A stretch of DNA of 36,197 nt from B4-G1 sp964393895 (GTDB lineage: Bacteria > Chloroflexota > Anaerolineae > B4-G1), in assembly GCA_964393895.1 (NCBI GenBank), contig CAYMWP010000030.1, positions 1 to 36,197 of the forward strand, read 5' to 3'. Numbering within the stretch: position 1 is the stretch's first letter; every line of letters begins with the position of its first letter. The position numbers and the translations under genes were made by a program. Shown piece after piece: positions 19,657-28,371 of this stretch. The notes below the pieces were generated by a model. That model did not search any database. It was not told the origin of the DNA and worked only from the letters and a program-made list of their open reading frames with translations.

Positions 19657-20796
19657 ATGCAAAAAGACTTTCACTACTACTGCATCGCAGTCCTCGCCAA
19701 GGCCGCCGGCTTTAACACAAAAGACGCCCTCATCATCGGCTATGCCTCCCAGTACGTTGACGACGCCACCGAAAGCGAGCTCATCCGCCTCGAGGTCCCC
19801 GGACTGATCAAGTTCGACCCGGTGCGCACCGCGTACGCCGGGCTAGACCTGGCCGGGTCGCTGAGCTGGTCGGCGCAGAAGCGGGTCTTTATCCCCTTCC
19901 ACTTTATCCCGCCCCGCCCCTTCTCCCCCAAGGAGAGCAACACCTTCTCGTTCGTCACGCGGCCCGCTGCCAATGAGCAGAATGGAGGAAAGAAATCGTT
20001 TGCCGAGCTACTGCTGGAAGAGGCAACGGGAGAGTCGCGGAGGAATCGCTGGCGGCGGCTGTGTCGCATCGGGTTGGCGCTCCACACGTATGCCGATACC
20101 TGGGCCCATCAGCGCTTCTCCGGCAGACACAACCGGGAAGAGAACGACGTGGAGAATATCAAGGTCTGGATCAAGGATGATTACAAGCACCTAAAGCTGG
20201 AGAACATACTCCTAGACACGCTGCCACAGATCGGGCACGCGGAGGCCGGCTTCTATCCTGACCTGGCGTTCCAAAAGTGGCAGTACGATTCCAGGCAATC
20301 GCCCTCTCCCGTGGAACGGGATAACGTCGAGTTGTTCCTCCAAGCGGCCAGGGCGATCTATGACGCTCTACTCCCGATGAAAAAGAGCAGCCCGGACGAG
20401 CCAATTCCGTGGAAGGAAATCGCACCCGACATTCGCCAACTGTTCGAGGGCAAGCCCGTCATCAAGGTGGAAACGACCGACCGGCTGACGATACGGACCT
20501 ACCGGCACTATCACAGGTCAGACCTCGGAGAGCGGTGCAAAAAATGGCAGGCCAAGTTCGATTACCTGTTCCGGCCATACCCCGCCGGCCACTCTTATGA
20601 CTATGACCATCGCCAATGGCGCGACGATGCGCTAAAGGGGGACACCGATTGGGATAACTGGTCCCAGAGGGAATGGGACCAGATGCGGCCGATGGAACTG
20701 GCGGGGTCGGAAGCCGATTTCTGGAACTCGCTATGGGTCCACTTCCACCGGGCGGCGCTGCGCCAGCGTCACTTTGTGCTGGAGAACATGCCCTAA
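19657..20796 (+). CDS. DUF6765-like His/Asp-rich protein, function unknown
   Basis: 379 aa, with AAAGGAG 6 nt before the ATG at 19657; the frame is open from 19624 but only the later start has a ribosome site. The N-terminus MQKDFHYYCIAVLAKAAGFN followed by DALIIGYASQYVDDATES matches what I recall of the DUF6765 family. A central LHTYADTWAHQRFSGRHN (about residues 140-160) places His and Asp residues like the metal-binding sites of zinc-dependent phospholipase C/S1-P1 nuclease folds. The early HYY and YVDDATES could supply further ligands. No signal peptide or membrane helix is seen. It is cotranscribed with the next gene, which starts one base after its stop. The enzymatic role is unproven. 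Confidence 0.75.
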   Translation: MQKDFHYYCIAVLAKAAGFNTKDALIIGYASQYVDDATESELIRLEVPGLIKFDPVRTAYAGLDLAGSLSWSAQKRVFIPFHFIPPRPFSPKESNTFSFVTRPAANEQNGGKKSFAELLLEEATGESRRNRWRRLCRIGLALHTYADTWAHQRFSGRHNREENDVENIKVWIKDDYKHLKLENILLDTLPQIGHAEAGFYPDLAFQKWQYDSRQSPSPVERDNVELFLQAARAIYDALLPMKKSSPDEPIPWKEIAPDIRQLFEGKPVIKVETTDRLTIRTYRHYHRSDLGERCKKWQAKFDYLFRPYPAGHSYDYDHRQWRDDALKGDTDWDNWSQREWDQMRPMELAGSEADFWNSLWVHFHRAALRQRHFVLENMP

Positions 20797-20797
20797 C

Positions 20798-21649
20798 GTG
20801 TCCCGAAACAAATGGCTCATCGTAGCGGCCCTGGCGCTGGCCGACGTGATCGTGCTGGGCGCGATGGCGGTTGTGGTCATCCGTTCTCTGACACTTTTGC
20901 CGTCAATCCCTTCCCCGGGCCCAACCCTAGTGGCATCGTCTTATCCTACCAACACATCCCCACCCACGTGGACGCCCACCCCTGTAAGCGGAGCGACGCC
21001 CACCCCCCAGCCCGCCCATACTCCCAGGCCCACTGGCGCTCCCACCGAGACCTCTACCCCCTGGCCGACCGCCACGCCCACGCTGCCACCCACGCCCGCA
21101 CCCGCGCCGCTGGAGAATCCCACCTTCGAGGGGATCCGTGAGAACTCGATCCCTGGCTGGCGCACGGGCAGCTTGGTCAACTGGGCCCCGGGCGACGACT
21201 TTGCCCCCGCCACCTCTTACGCCGCCCCGCGCTTCCACCAGGCCGACGACCAACGCCAGTGGATCAACGGACCGACGCTCCAGATTGATACCGAGCCCTG
21301 GGTCAAACTGCGCGCCTGGGTCTTCCAGACGGTGAAACTGAAACCGGGCAGCCGGGTACAGTTCCAGGCGCGCGCAATGGGGTTCGTCGCGGACACGACG
21401 GGGGGCTACATCCTCAAAGCGGGCCTCGATCCAGAAGGCGGCGAGGGATGTGAAGCCGCGCGTTGGGGGGACGAGCAGATCACGAATCAGGAGAACGGAG
21501 CGATAACCCTGACCGCGCCGGAGGTGACGGCGGGCCAGGCGGGCCGGGTGACGGTCTGTCTGTTCGCAGAGACCCAGTTCGCGCAGGTCTACCACGCCGC
21601 CTTTTTCGACGACGCCTCCCTCACCACACTGCCGCCGGATGGGGATTAA
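20798..21649 (+). CDS. Membrane-anchored protein with Thr/Pro linker
   Basis: 283 aa from the GTG at 20798, with GGAG in the preceding gene's end. A single N-terminal hydrophobic segment (about residues 6-30) is not followed by a lipobox and would act as an uncleaved anchor. Residues 40-105 are a low-complexity Pro/Thr/Ser linker (TPTP-type repeats) as found in many Chloroflexota surface proteins. The C-terminal 175 residues look like a beta-sandwich: alternating hydrophobic strands with FQTVKLKPGSRVQFQARAMGF and a final FFDDASLTTLP, similar in style to carbohydrate-binding or fibronectin-like modules. No catalytic motif was recognised. It ends 39 bp before the convergent epimerase gene. Confidence 0.75.
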   Translation: MSRNKWLIVAALALADVIVLGAMAVVVIRSLTLLPSIPSPGPTLVASSYPTNTSPPTWTPTPVSGATPTPQPAHTPRPTGAPTETSTPWPTATPTLPPTPAPAPLENPTFEGIRENSIPGWRTGSLVNWAPGDDFAPATSYAAPRFHQADDQRQWINGPTLQIDTEPWVKLRAWVFQTVKLKPGSRVQFQARAMGFVADTTGGYILKAGLDPEGGEGCEAARWGDEQITNQENGAITLTAPEVTAGQAGRVTVCLFAETQFAQVYHAAFFDDASLTTLPPDGD

Positions 21650-21688
21650 TAAACCCACTTTCCAGCGCCGCCACGGTCCAGCACAGTG

Positions 21689-22105
21689 CTACCGGTCAGG
21701 CGGAGCAAGCTCGTACAACTCGAGCAGCACGCCGTGCGTGCTCTTGGGGTGGATGAAGGCGAACCGCTCCCCGTGCGTCCCCTGGCGCGGCTGCTCGTCA
21801 ATCAGCCGGAGACCTCTCTCTCGCAGTTCCGCCAGGGCCGCTTCGATATCGTCCACCTCCAGGCAAACGTGGTGCAGCCCCCCGCGTCGCTTCTTGAGGA
21901 ACGCGGCCACGCCACCCTCCTCCGTCGTCGGCTGAACCAGCTCGATCTCGCTGTCGCCGGCTGGCAGGAAGGCGATGTTCACCCCCATCTCGGGCCGCTC
22001 TTCGATGCGGGTCAGCTCCAGCCCCAGCGCCTCCTGGTAGACCTTGAGCGCCTCCTCAATATCTCGCACCACGATGCCGATGTGGTTTATCTTTGTGACT
22101 TTCAC
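21689..22105 (-). CDS. mce: Methylmalonyl-CoA epimerase
   Basis: 138 aa of the vicinal-oxygen-chelate (glyoxalase) superfamily, with a GTG start preceded by GAGG. The two beta-alpha-beta-beta-beta modules carry the expected metal ligands: His8 in NHIGIVV, Gln58 in IELVQP, His79 in GGLHHVCLEVDD and Glu129 in VLLELYEL. The enzyme interconverts (S)- and (R)-methylmalonyl-CoA between propionyl-CoA carboxylase or transcarboxylase and the B12 mutase. It is the last gene of the minus-strand operon, 89 bp after the mutase gene. The spacer carries a fragment with CCTGGTTT/AAACCAGG-like words that also occur near position 160. Confidence 0.93.
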   Translation of the reverse strand: MKVTKINHIGIVVRDIEEALKVYQEALGLELTRIEERPEMGVNIAFLPAGDSEIELVQPTTEEGGVAAFLKKRRGGLHHVCLEVDDIEAALAELRERGLRLIDEQPRQGTHGERFAFIHPKSTHGVLLELYELAPPDR

Positions 22106-22194
22106 GACTGAACCTCACGTCATAGATCCAAGTGTTTCAGAAACCAGGTTTTTCTCCTCCGTTAACTGAACCATATTGCCTTCAAGGTCTCTCT

Positions 22195-23874
22195 TCAGAT
22201 AACGGCCGACGGCTTGTACTCGCCAAACACCTCGCGCAGCGCGCCACAGATCTCGCCCAGCGTGGCATAAGCCTCCACGCACTCTAGGATGACGAGCAGC
22301 AAGTTTTCGTCACTCTGGGCCGCCTCCTTCAGGCGGGCCAGGAGCGCGCCGACCCGCTCGCCGTCCCGACGTTCCCTCAGCGCGGCCAACCGGACTGCCT
22401 GCCGCTCTCCCACCGCCGGGTCCACCTTGAGACGTCGCAGGGTGGTCTCTTCCTCGACGGTGAAGCGGTTGACGCCCACCACTACCCTATCCTGCCGCTC
22501 GATCTCTTTCTGATACCGGTAGGCGCTATCCTGAATCTCCTGCTGGATGAACCCCTGCTCGATGGCCGCCAGCGCGCCGCCCATAGCGTCAATCGTCTCG
22601 ATGTATTCCCGGCTGCGCCGCTCGATCTCGTCGGTCAGATGCTCGACATAGTAACTGCCTGCCAGGGGATCAATCGTATCGGCCACGCCCGATTCGTGAG
22701 CAATGATCTGCTGGGTGCGCAGGGCGATCTGCACCGCTTCCTCGGTCGGCAAGGCGAGCGCCTCGTCGCGGGAGTTGGTGTGCAGCGATTGGGTGCCGCC
22801 CAGCACGGCAGCCAACGCCTGCAAGGTCACCCGCACCACGTTGTTATCGGGCTGCTGGGCGGTGAGGGTGCAGCCGGCGGTCTGGGTGTGGAAGCGCAAT
22901 CTCCACGAGCGTGGATCCTGCGCCCCGAACCGCTCCTGCATAATGCGGCCCCACAACCGGCGCGCGGCCCGGAATTTGGCCGCTTCCTCAAAGAGGTTGT
23001 TGTGAGCGTTGAAGAAGAAGGAGAGCCGGGGGGCAAAGTCGTCCACGTCCAGCCCCACGTCCACGGCCGCCTGCACGTAGGCGATGCCGTTCGCCAGAGT
23101 GAAGGCCACCTCCTGCACCGCGGTCGAGCCGGCCTCCCGAATGTGGTAGCCAGAGATACTGATCGTGTTCCACCTGGGAAGACGTTCGCCGCAATAGGCA
23201 AAGGTATCGGTGATGAGGCGCATCGAGGGACGGGGCGGAAAGATGTAGGTGCCGCGGGCGACGTACTCTTTCAAAATGTCATTCTGGATGGTGCCGCGCA
23301 GCTTTTCCGGTCTCACGCCCTGTTTCTTTGCCACCGCAATGTACATCGCCAGCAGAACCGACGCCGGCGCGTTGATGGTCATCGAGGTGGAGACCTGGTC
23401 CAGCGGGATGCCGGCGAAGAGCGTCTCCATATCCTCCAACGAGGAGATGGCCACGCCCACCTTGCCCACCTCTCCCTCGGCCAGAGGGTGGTCGGAATCG
23501 TAGCCGACCTGGGTGGGCAGGTCAAAGGCAACCGAGAGGCCCGTCTGCCCCTGCTCCAACAAGTACTTGTAGCGGCGATTCGATTCCTCCGCCGTGGCAT
23601 AGCCCGCGTACTGGCGCATCGTCCAAAAGCGGCCTCGGTACATCGTCGGCTGCACGCCCCGGGTGAATGGCGGTTGGCCGGGGAAACCCAGGTCGCCGAC
23701 GTAATCCACCCCCACGTCGTTGGGGGTGTACAGCCGCTCCACCGGGATGGAGGAGAGGGTCTCGAACTGCTCACGCCGCTCAGGAAAGCGGGCGATGGTC
23801 TTTTCGAGGGTGGTCTGTTCCCACTGTCGTTTGTGTTCGGACAAAGGTGCGACGCTCCTTTCATATTTAGACAT
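22195..23874 (-). CDS. Methylmalonyl-CoA mutase family, catalytic chain without B12 domain
   Basis: 559 aa, the TIM-barrel substrate-binding chain of a coenzyme-B12 acyl-CoA mutase (mcmA1 type). Family motifs include MYRGRFWTMRQYAGYATAEE near residue 78, LSVAFDLPTQVGYDSDHP near 115, SMTINAPASVLLAMY near 165 and SLHTNSRDEAL near 360. The C-terminal cobalamin-binding domain (DxHxxG...GG) is absent, so a separate small subunit is needed; none is in the window. The ATG at 23874 overlaps the CoA-transferase gene by 8 bp. A TTG at 23844 has a better AAAGGAG site (23861-23855) and could be the true start, giving 549 aa. Known relatives act on methylmalonyl-, isobutyryl- or ethylmalonyl-CoA; the adjacent epimerase favours methylmalonyl-CoA. 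Confidence 0.9.
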   Translation of the reverse strand: MSKYERSVAPLSEHKRQWEQTTLEKTIARFPERREQFETLSSIPVERLYTPNDVGVDYVGDLGFPGQPPFTRGVQPTMYRGRFWTMRQYAGYATAEESNRRYKYLLEQGQTGLSVAFDLPTQVGYDSDHPLAEGEVGKVGVAISSLEDMETLFAGIPLDQVSTSMTINAPASVLLAMYIAVAKKQGVRPEKLRGTIQNDILKEYVARGTYIFPPRPSMRLITDTFAYCGERLPRWNTISISGYHIREAGSTAVQEVAFTLANGIAYVQAAVDVGLDVDDFAPRLSFFFNAHNNLFEEAAKFRAARRLWGRIMQERFGAQDPRSWRLRFHTQTAGCTLTAQQPDNNVVRVTLQALAAVLGGTQSLHTNSRDEALALPTEEAVQIALRTQQIIAHESGVADTIDPLAGSYYVEHLTDEIERRSREYIETIDAMGGALAAIEQGFIQQEIQDSAYRYQKEIERQDRVVVGVNRFTVEEETTLRRLKVDPAVGERQAVRLAALRERRDGERVGALLARLKEAAQSDENLLLVILECVEAYATLGEICGALREVFGEYKPSAVI

Positions 23875-25171
23875 AGTTCAACTCTTGCGCTCCGCGCGTT
23901 AACTCGTCCCGGAACTGGGGGGCGGCGATATTGATCAGCGCCCGCGCCCGCTGGCGGATCGTCTTGCCGTAAAGGTCCGCCACCCCGTATTCTGTCACTA
24001 TGTAGTGAACGTGATAGCGGCTGGTGACGACTCCCGCGCCCTGCTTGAGCATGGGCGCAATGCGGCTCACGGTTCCCCCCTTGGCGGTGGCCGGCAGCGC
24101 GATGATGGGCACCCCCCCCTCGGAGCGGGAGGCGCCGTAGATAAAGTCCAGTTGGCCGCCCACGCCGCTATACAGCTTGGGGCCGATGGAATCAGCGCAT
24201 ACCTGCCCGGTCAGGTCTATCTCGAGCGCCGAATTGATCGCCACCTGGCAATAGTTCTGGGAGATGATAAAGGGATCGTTGATGTATTCCGTGCGGCGCA
24301 GCTCGATGAGCGGGTTGTCGTGCACCCACTCGTATATTCGCCTGGTCCCGATCATGAAACCCGCCGTGATCTTGCCCGGATGGAGCGTCTTGCGAGCGTT
24401 TGTGATTACGCCGGCCTCCACCATGTCAATCACGCTATCCGAGAACAGCTCGGTGTGGACACCCAGGTCTCGTTTATCCTGCAGAAAATTGAGCACGGCA
24501 TCGGGAATGGCGCCGATGCCCATCTGCATCGTGGCCCCGTCGGGGATCAATGCGGCGATGTGCTCGCCGATCCTGGCATGCACCTCTGAAAGCCCCCCCT
24601 CCGACATCGGCAACTCCATCAGGGGATAGTCCACCGGCACGATATAGTCCAAGCGGCTGACGTGGATGAAAGAGTCGCCCAGGCAGCGGGGCATGTTCTC
24701 GTTGACCTCGGCGATGATGACACGCGCCGATTCGGCCGGCGTCTTGGTCAACCCGGTCTCGATACCGTAAGAGCAAAAGCCGTGCTCGTCCGGCGGCGAA
24801 AGGTGAACGAAAGCGACGTCCAGCGGCAAAGCGTTCTCTTTGAAGAGCAACGTAAACTCGGAAAGGAGCACCGGGGTGAAATCGGCCCGTCCCTCCTGCA
24901 CCGCCTGGCGCACGTTGGGGCCGATAAAGAGCGAATTGGCCCGCAGGTGTCCCTCCATCTCTGGCGCTACATAGTCACTCGACCCAATGGTCAGAGCGTG
25001 GCAGATCTCGACGTTCTCCAACTCGGGGGCGCGGGCCACCAGCGCCTCTAACAGCACCTTGGGCACGCTGCAATTGCCGGTGAGGAAAATGCGGTCTCCC
25101 GACTTGACCCCCTCTCCTATGGCCTGTTCGGCGGTCGTGACGCGGCTTTCGTAGGTCTGCATCCAACTCAT
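23867..25171 (-). CDS. Acetyl-CoA hydrolase/transferase family CoA-transferase
   Basis: 434 aa, two-domain family I CoA-transferase. The active-site glutamate is Glu241 in VHTELFSDS, which forms a glutamyl-CoA thioester. The glycine-rich MQMGIGAIPDAV (about 215-226) and the C-terminal VTEYGVADLYGKTIRQRA are characteristic. Family members include 4-hydroxybutyrate, butyrate:acetate and succinyl-CoA:acetate/propionate CoA-transferases. Next to a mutase that makes succinyl-CoA, a transferase exchanging CoA between succinate and propionate or acetate is the most economical role, but this is inference. It overlaps alanine dehydrogenase by an ATGA (25168-25171) and the mutase by 8 bp. Confidence 0.9.
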   Translation of the reverse strand: MSWMQTYESRVTTAEQAIGEGVKSGDRIFLTGNCSVPKVLLEALVARAPELENVEICHALTIGSSDYVAPEMEGHLRANSLFIGPNVRQAVQEGRADFTPVLLSEFTLLFKENALPLDVAFVHLSPPDEHGFCSYGIETGLTKTPAESARVIIAEVNENMPRCLGDSFIHVSRLDYIVPVDYPLMELPMSEGGLSEVHARIGEHIAALIPDGATMQMGIGAIPDAVLNFLQDKRDLGVHTELFSDSVIDMVEAGVITNARKTLHPGKITAGFMIGTRRIYEWVHDNPLIELRRTEYINDPFIISQNYCQVAINSALEIDLTGQVCADSIGPKLYSGVGGQLDFIYGASRSEGGVPIIALPATAKGGTVSRIAPMLKQGAGVVTSRYHVHYIVTEYGVADLYGKTIRQRARALINIAAPQFRDELTRGAQELNYV

Positions 25172-26274
25172 CGGCTACCCTCCACTCCGGCATAGTACGC
25201 CGCAGACAGAGTCTCGTTCACGATCTCGCCGTCCTTCGTGGCGACCCCGCGCGCCAGGGCCGGCAATTCCTTCAGTGCCTGCTCCATTCCCACGTCGGCG
25301 GCCCGGCGGATGTAGGGCCAGACGGCGTTGTTGAAAGCGTGGGTGGCCGTGCGAGGTACCGCACCGGGCACGTTGGGAACACAGAAGTGCACCACTCCCT
25401 CCTCTACGAAAATAGGATCGCGCAGCGTGGTGAGCCGGCTGGTCTCCACGCAACCGCCCTGGTCAATACTAAAGTCCAGGATGACGGCCCCTCTTTTCAT
25501 CGAGCGCACCATCTCCCGCGTGACGACGATGGGCGCCCTGGCGCCGGGCCGCAGCACCGCGCCGACCAGCGTCTCGGCAAAGCGGGCCACGCGGGCGACG
25601 TTGAACGGGTAAGCGACCATCGTGGTGACACAACCGTTGAACTCTCGATCTATTTGACGCAATCTCTCCAAGTTGCGGTCGAGGACGAACACGTCGGCCC
25701 CCAAGCCCAGAAAAGTTCGCGCCGCATTGACGCCCAGCACGCCGCCCCCCAGAATGGCGACCCGGGCCGCCGGGATTCCCGGCACCCCGCTCAGGAGGAC
25801 GCCTCTGCCGCCGTGGTTGCTCTGCAAGAAAGTAGAAGCCAATTGCGGCGCCATACGCCCGGCCACTTCGCTCATCGTGCGCAACACCGGCAGCGTTCCA
25901 TCCTCCTCCTGGATAGTCTCGTAGGCCACGGCGGTGACGCGCTTTTCCAGCAGCGTCTCGACCTTGCTGCGGCGAGCGGCGGCCAGGTGCATAAAGCTGG
26001 CGATAATCTGCCCCTCGCGCAGCCAGTCTAGCTCCTCTTCGGTGGGCCGCATGGCCTTGAGCACCATGTCGGCCCGACCATAGACCTCATCGCCGGAATA
26101 GACAATGCGCCCGCCGGCCCGCTCGTAGTGGTAATCGGTAAAGCCCGCCCCCAACCCGGCCTCTCGCTCGACGTAACAGACGTGGCCGGCGCGGGTAAGT
26201 AACTCTACCCCATACGGGGTCAATCCTACTCGTTGTTCCAAATCCCTGCGTTCCTTTGGGATACCGATATTCAT
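25168..26274 (-). CDS. ald: Alanine dehydrogenase
   Basis: 368 aa, the normal length for NAD-dependent L-alanine dehydrogenase (L-alanine to pyruvate plus ammonium). Active-site residues of the AlaDH/PNT family are present: Arg15 in EQRVGLTP, Lys73 in LKAMRP, His96 in SFMHLAAA and Asp271 in DFSIDQGGCVE. The Rossmann motif GGGVLGVNAA is at 176-185. The ribosome site AAGGAGG lies in the end of the Usp gene, and an ATGA overlap (26271-26274) couples it to that gene. In this operon it could feed pyruvate and NADH to the 2-oxoacid:ferredoxin oxidoreductase module. It could also provide alanine as a nitrogen or redox sink. Confidence 0.93.
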   Translation of the reverse strand: MNIGIPKERRDLEQRVGLTPYGVELLTRAGHVCYVEREAGLGAGFTDYHYERAGGRIVYSGDEVYGRADMVLKAMRPTEEELDWLREGQIIASFMHLAAARRSKVETLLEKRVTAVAYETIQEEDGTLPVLRTMSEVAGRMAPQLASTFLQSNHGGRGVLLSGVPGIPAARVAILGGGVLGVNAARTFLGLGADVFVLDRNLERLRQIDREFNGCVTTMVAYPFNVARVARFAETLVGAVLRPGARAPIVVTREMVRSMKRGAVILDFSIDQGGCVETSRLTTLRDPIFVEEGVVHFCVPNVPGAVPRTATHAFNNAVWPYIRRAADVGMEQALKELPALARGVATKDGEIVNETLSAAYYAGVEGSR

Positions 26275-27230
26275 ACTCTACTTCCTCCTTGCTCAGACAT
26301 AGGACGTACCAACAGCACGGGACTGTGCGCCCCTTGCAACACCTTTCCCGCTACGTTTCCGTATACCCAACGGCTCACGCCAGAAAGTCCATGAGTCGTC
26401 ATACAGATCAGATCCGCCTCGACCTCGGCAGCGTAGGTCAGGATCTCGTCGGCCGGCGAACCCTGTAGAATGGCAATGTGCACCGCCGCCCCGTGGTCGC
26501 GCAGCGAGTTGGCAACGCTTCTCAGGTAAGCCCGTAGTTGGACCTCGGCGTGGTGAAGCGCGGTCGTGGCGAGCTGCATTCCGGGCGGATAGCTGGTCAA
26601 AAGCGTCACCGTGCGGTCCCCCAGCCCGGTCGTCAGAACCGACGTGAGAAAGACGCGCGTGCGGTTGGGGCGAATGAGCGCCCTCACGTAGGGCAATACC
26701 TGCTCCGCCAGCTCGGAGCCATCGAGCGGCACCAGGATGCCCTGATACGAGACAGGAGATGGAGACGTAGTGAGCGCCTCACTGCCGGCCCGCACCAATA
26801 GCACCGGGCACAAGGCCCCGCGCAGCAGCCGGTCGGCCACGCTGCCGAACACCCAACGACTGATGCCGGAGCGACCGTGGGTGGACATGGCGATCAAGTC
26901 CGCTTCTACATCGTCCGCAAAGGCGAGGATCGCGTCGGCCGGCCGGCCAAAACACACGCCGATCCACACGTCAGCGGCGACCGAGTTCAACCTCTCTGCC
27001 ACGCCCCGCAAGTATTCCATCAGCTCTCGCATAACATCCGGCAAGTCGTCCGGAATAGTGGCAGAGGCGGGTCGTGTACCCATTGAGGCCGATGTCGTTT
27101 TCCTCGGCAACGGGGAGACCGAGAGCAAATAGACCCGGCTCTCGCGGCCGCGGATCATCTCCACAACGTGCGGCAGCACGCCCTCGGCCAACTCTGATCC
27201 ATCCAGGGGAACGACGATTTTGTTGAACAT
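26271..27230 (-). CDS. Universal stress protein with two UspA domains
   Basis: 319 aa made of two tandem UspA domains (about 1-150 and 160-312). Each starts with a strand (KIVVPLDGSELAEGVLP; GILVPLDGSELAEQVLP) and ends with an ATP-binding G-x2-G-x9-G(S/T) style loop, seen as STHGRSGISRWVFGSVADRLL and TTHGLSGVSRWVYGNVAGKVL. Such proteins bind ATP or cyclic nucleotides and respond to energy stress; the specific role here is unknown. It is 10 bp from the patatin gene and overlaps alanine dehydrogenase by 4 bp. Confidence 0.92.
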   Translation of the reverse strand: MFNKIVVPLDGSELAEGVLPHVVEMIRGRESRVYLLSVSPLPRKTTSASMGTRPASATIPDDLPDVMRELMEYLRGVAERLNSVAADVWIGVCFGRPADAILAFADDVEADLIAMSTHGRSGISRWVFGSVADRLLRGALCPVLLVRAGSEALTTSPSPVSYQGILVPLDGSELAEQVLPYVRALIRPNRTRVFLTSVLTTGLGDRTVTLLTSYPPGMQLATTALHHAEVQLRAYLRSVANSLRDHGAAVHIAILQGSPADEILTYAAEVEADLICMTTHGLSGVSRWVYGNVAGKVLQGAHSPVLLVRPMSEQGGSRV

Positions 27231-27240
27231 TGGTCACTCG

Positions 27241-28164
27241 TCAAACGTCAGGCTTCAAACGTCTTTGCAACTTGCGCCACCAATAGGCCCAGCGCTTTGG
27301 TAGGGATGTGTCACACAGATCGAGCAACTCGGGTAAATGCTGGCGGGCGGCTTCTCTGCCGGCTTTGAGACACGTATCTACCTGATCCAGATCGAAAAGC
27401 CCCACTCCCTTCAACGGCACCTCGATCATCAGGTCGGGCGGCGACTCGCGCATACGTTGCTCGACTAGCCTACGGCTCGTGATGCCGCTACTGCGCTCCA
27501 CCACCTCTATGATCGGCGACCAGGGGGCGCGACGCAGCACCATCCGAACGACCGCCTCTGCGCCACTCCCGGCCGGCGGAGGGCCGGCTCCTATCTCGGC
27601 GGATAGATCGTGCATAGTGTGCACTGCGACTACGCGGACGGGCACGCCCACGTCGGCCCCCATCTGCCGTGCGACGTCGAAGGGGACATTGTTGAGTATG
27701 CCGCCGTCTACCAGCAGGCGGCCTCGCCAGCGCACGGGGGGAAACACGGCCGGCACGGCCGAGGTCGCCAACAGCCCCTCGACGACCGACCCTTCGCGGA
27801 TGATCACCTCCTCACCCGTCTCCAGGTCCACCGCGACGAGCGCCAGGGGCAGCTTTAACTGGTCGAAGGTCAAATCGCCCCCCAGCGCCTCCCGCAACCG
27901 TCTGGCCATCTTGCCCTGGCCCAACAGCCCCATACCCGTGCGGTCGCGCTGGACAATGTCCAGCAACCGCAGGGAGCGGAATACCTGCTCGATTTCGGCC
28001 GCCGAGCGACCGGCAGCGTAGGCGGCGGCCACGATCCCGCCCATGCTGGTTCCGGCCAGCACGCGCACTGGAATCTGCGCCTCCTCCAACACCTCGAGCA
28101 CGCCGACGTGGGCGATGCCCCTGGCCCCACCGCCGCTCAACGCCAGGCCGATTTGGATGGTCAC
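27241..28164 (-). CDS. Patatin-like phospholipase (RssA/NTE type)
   Basis: 307 aa with a GTG start preceded by GGGAG. The patatin catalytic dyad is visible: oxyanion hole GGGARG (11-16), nucleophile Ser40 in GTSMGG, and Asp153 in DGGILNN. There is no signal peptide, so it should be a cytoplasmic or membrane-associated lipid acyl hydrolase. Small bacterial members are often annotated RssA; no two-component partner is present here. It lies between the oxidoreductase genes and the stress protein, with a 164-bp gap to the gamma-subunit gene that holds an inverted-repeat element. Confidence 0.9.
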   Translation of the reverse strand: MTIQIGLALSGGGARGIAHVGVLEVLEEAQIPVRVLAGTSMGGIVAAAYAAGRSAAEIEQVFRSLRLLDIVQRDRTGMGLLGQGKMARRLREALGGDLTFDQLKLPLALVAVDLETGEEVIIREGSVVEGLLATSAVPAVFPPVRWRGRLLVDGGILNNVPFDVARQMGADVGVPVRVVAVHTMHDLSAEIGAGPPPAGSGAEAVVRMVLRRAPWSPIIEVVERSSGITSRRLVEQRMRESPPDLMIEVPLKGVGLFDLDQVDTCLKAGREAARQHLPELLDLCDTSLPKRWAYWWRKLQRRLKPDV

Positions 28165-28255
28165 TCTGTTCTCCCGATCTTGTGACGCTCAAGGGGGCAA
28201 GTACGACCACGTGCGAACGCCCCCTGCCACGCCGTTCCGCGTCAGTCACTAACTT

Positions 28256-28371
28256 GACAATGTTAAATTCGCTGCGAGGGGCTCGTAGTGCGCCACGGAG
28301 CGCCAGCGGAGTGGCGCAAAGCCGCACTTCACTGCGTTTCGTGCAGCACTACGAGCAAATCTAACATTGTC
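28256..28371. repeat. MITE/REP-like inverted-repeat element
   Basis: Outer arms 28256-28269 (GACAATGTTAAATT) and 28358-28371 pair at 13 of 14 positions. Inner arms GCTCGTAGTGC (28281-28291) and GCACTACGAGC (28346-28356) pair perfectly. A further palindrome, TGCGCCAC (28289-28296) with GTGGCGCA (28311-28318), sits inside. The right arm is part of the coding sequence of the gamma-subunit gene, whose stop codon (28331-28329) lies inside the element. It has no coding capacity of its own and looks like a non-autonomous mobile repeat. Confidence 0.8.

Noticed and set aside
22106..22194. Cobalamin riboswitch before the epimerase
   Set aside because: The 89-bp spacer is too short for one and lacks a B12-box-like sequence; the gene is internal to an operon.
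22639..23934. A 431-codon + strand frame opposite the mutase
   Set aside because: The minus strand carries all methylmalonyl-CoA mutase motifs. The + frame is an Arg/His-rich shadow of GC-rich coding DNA.
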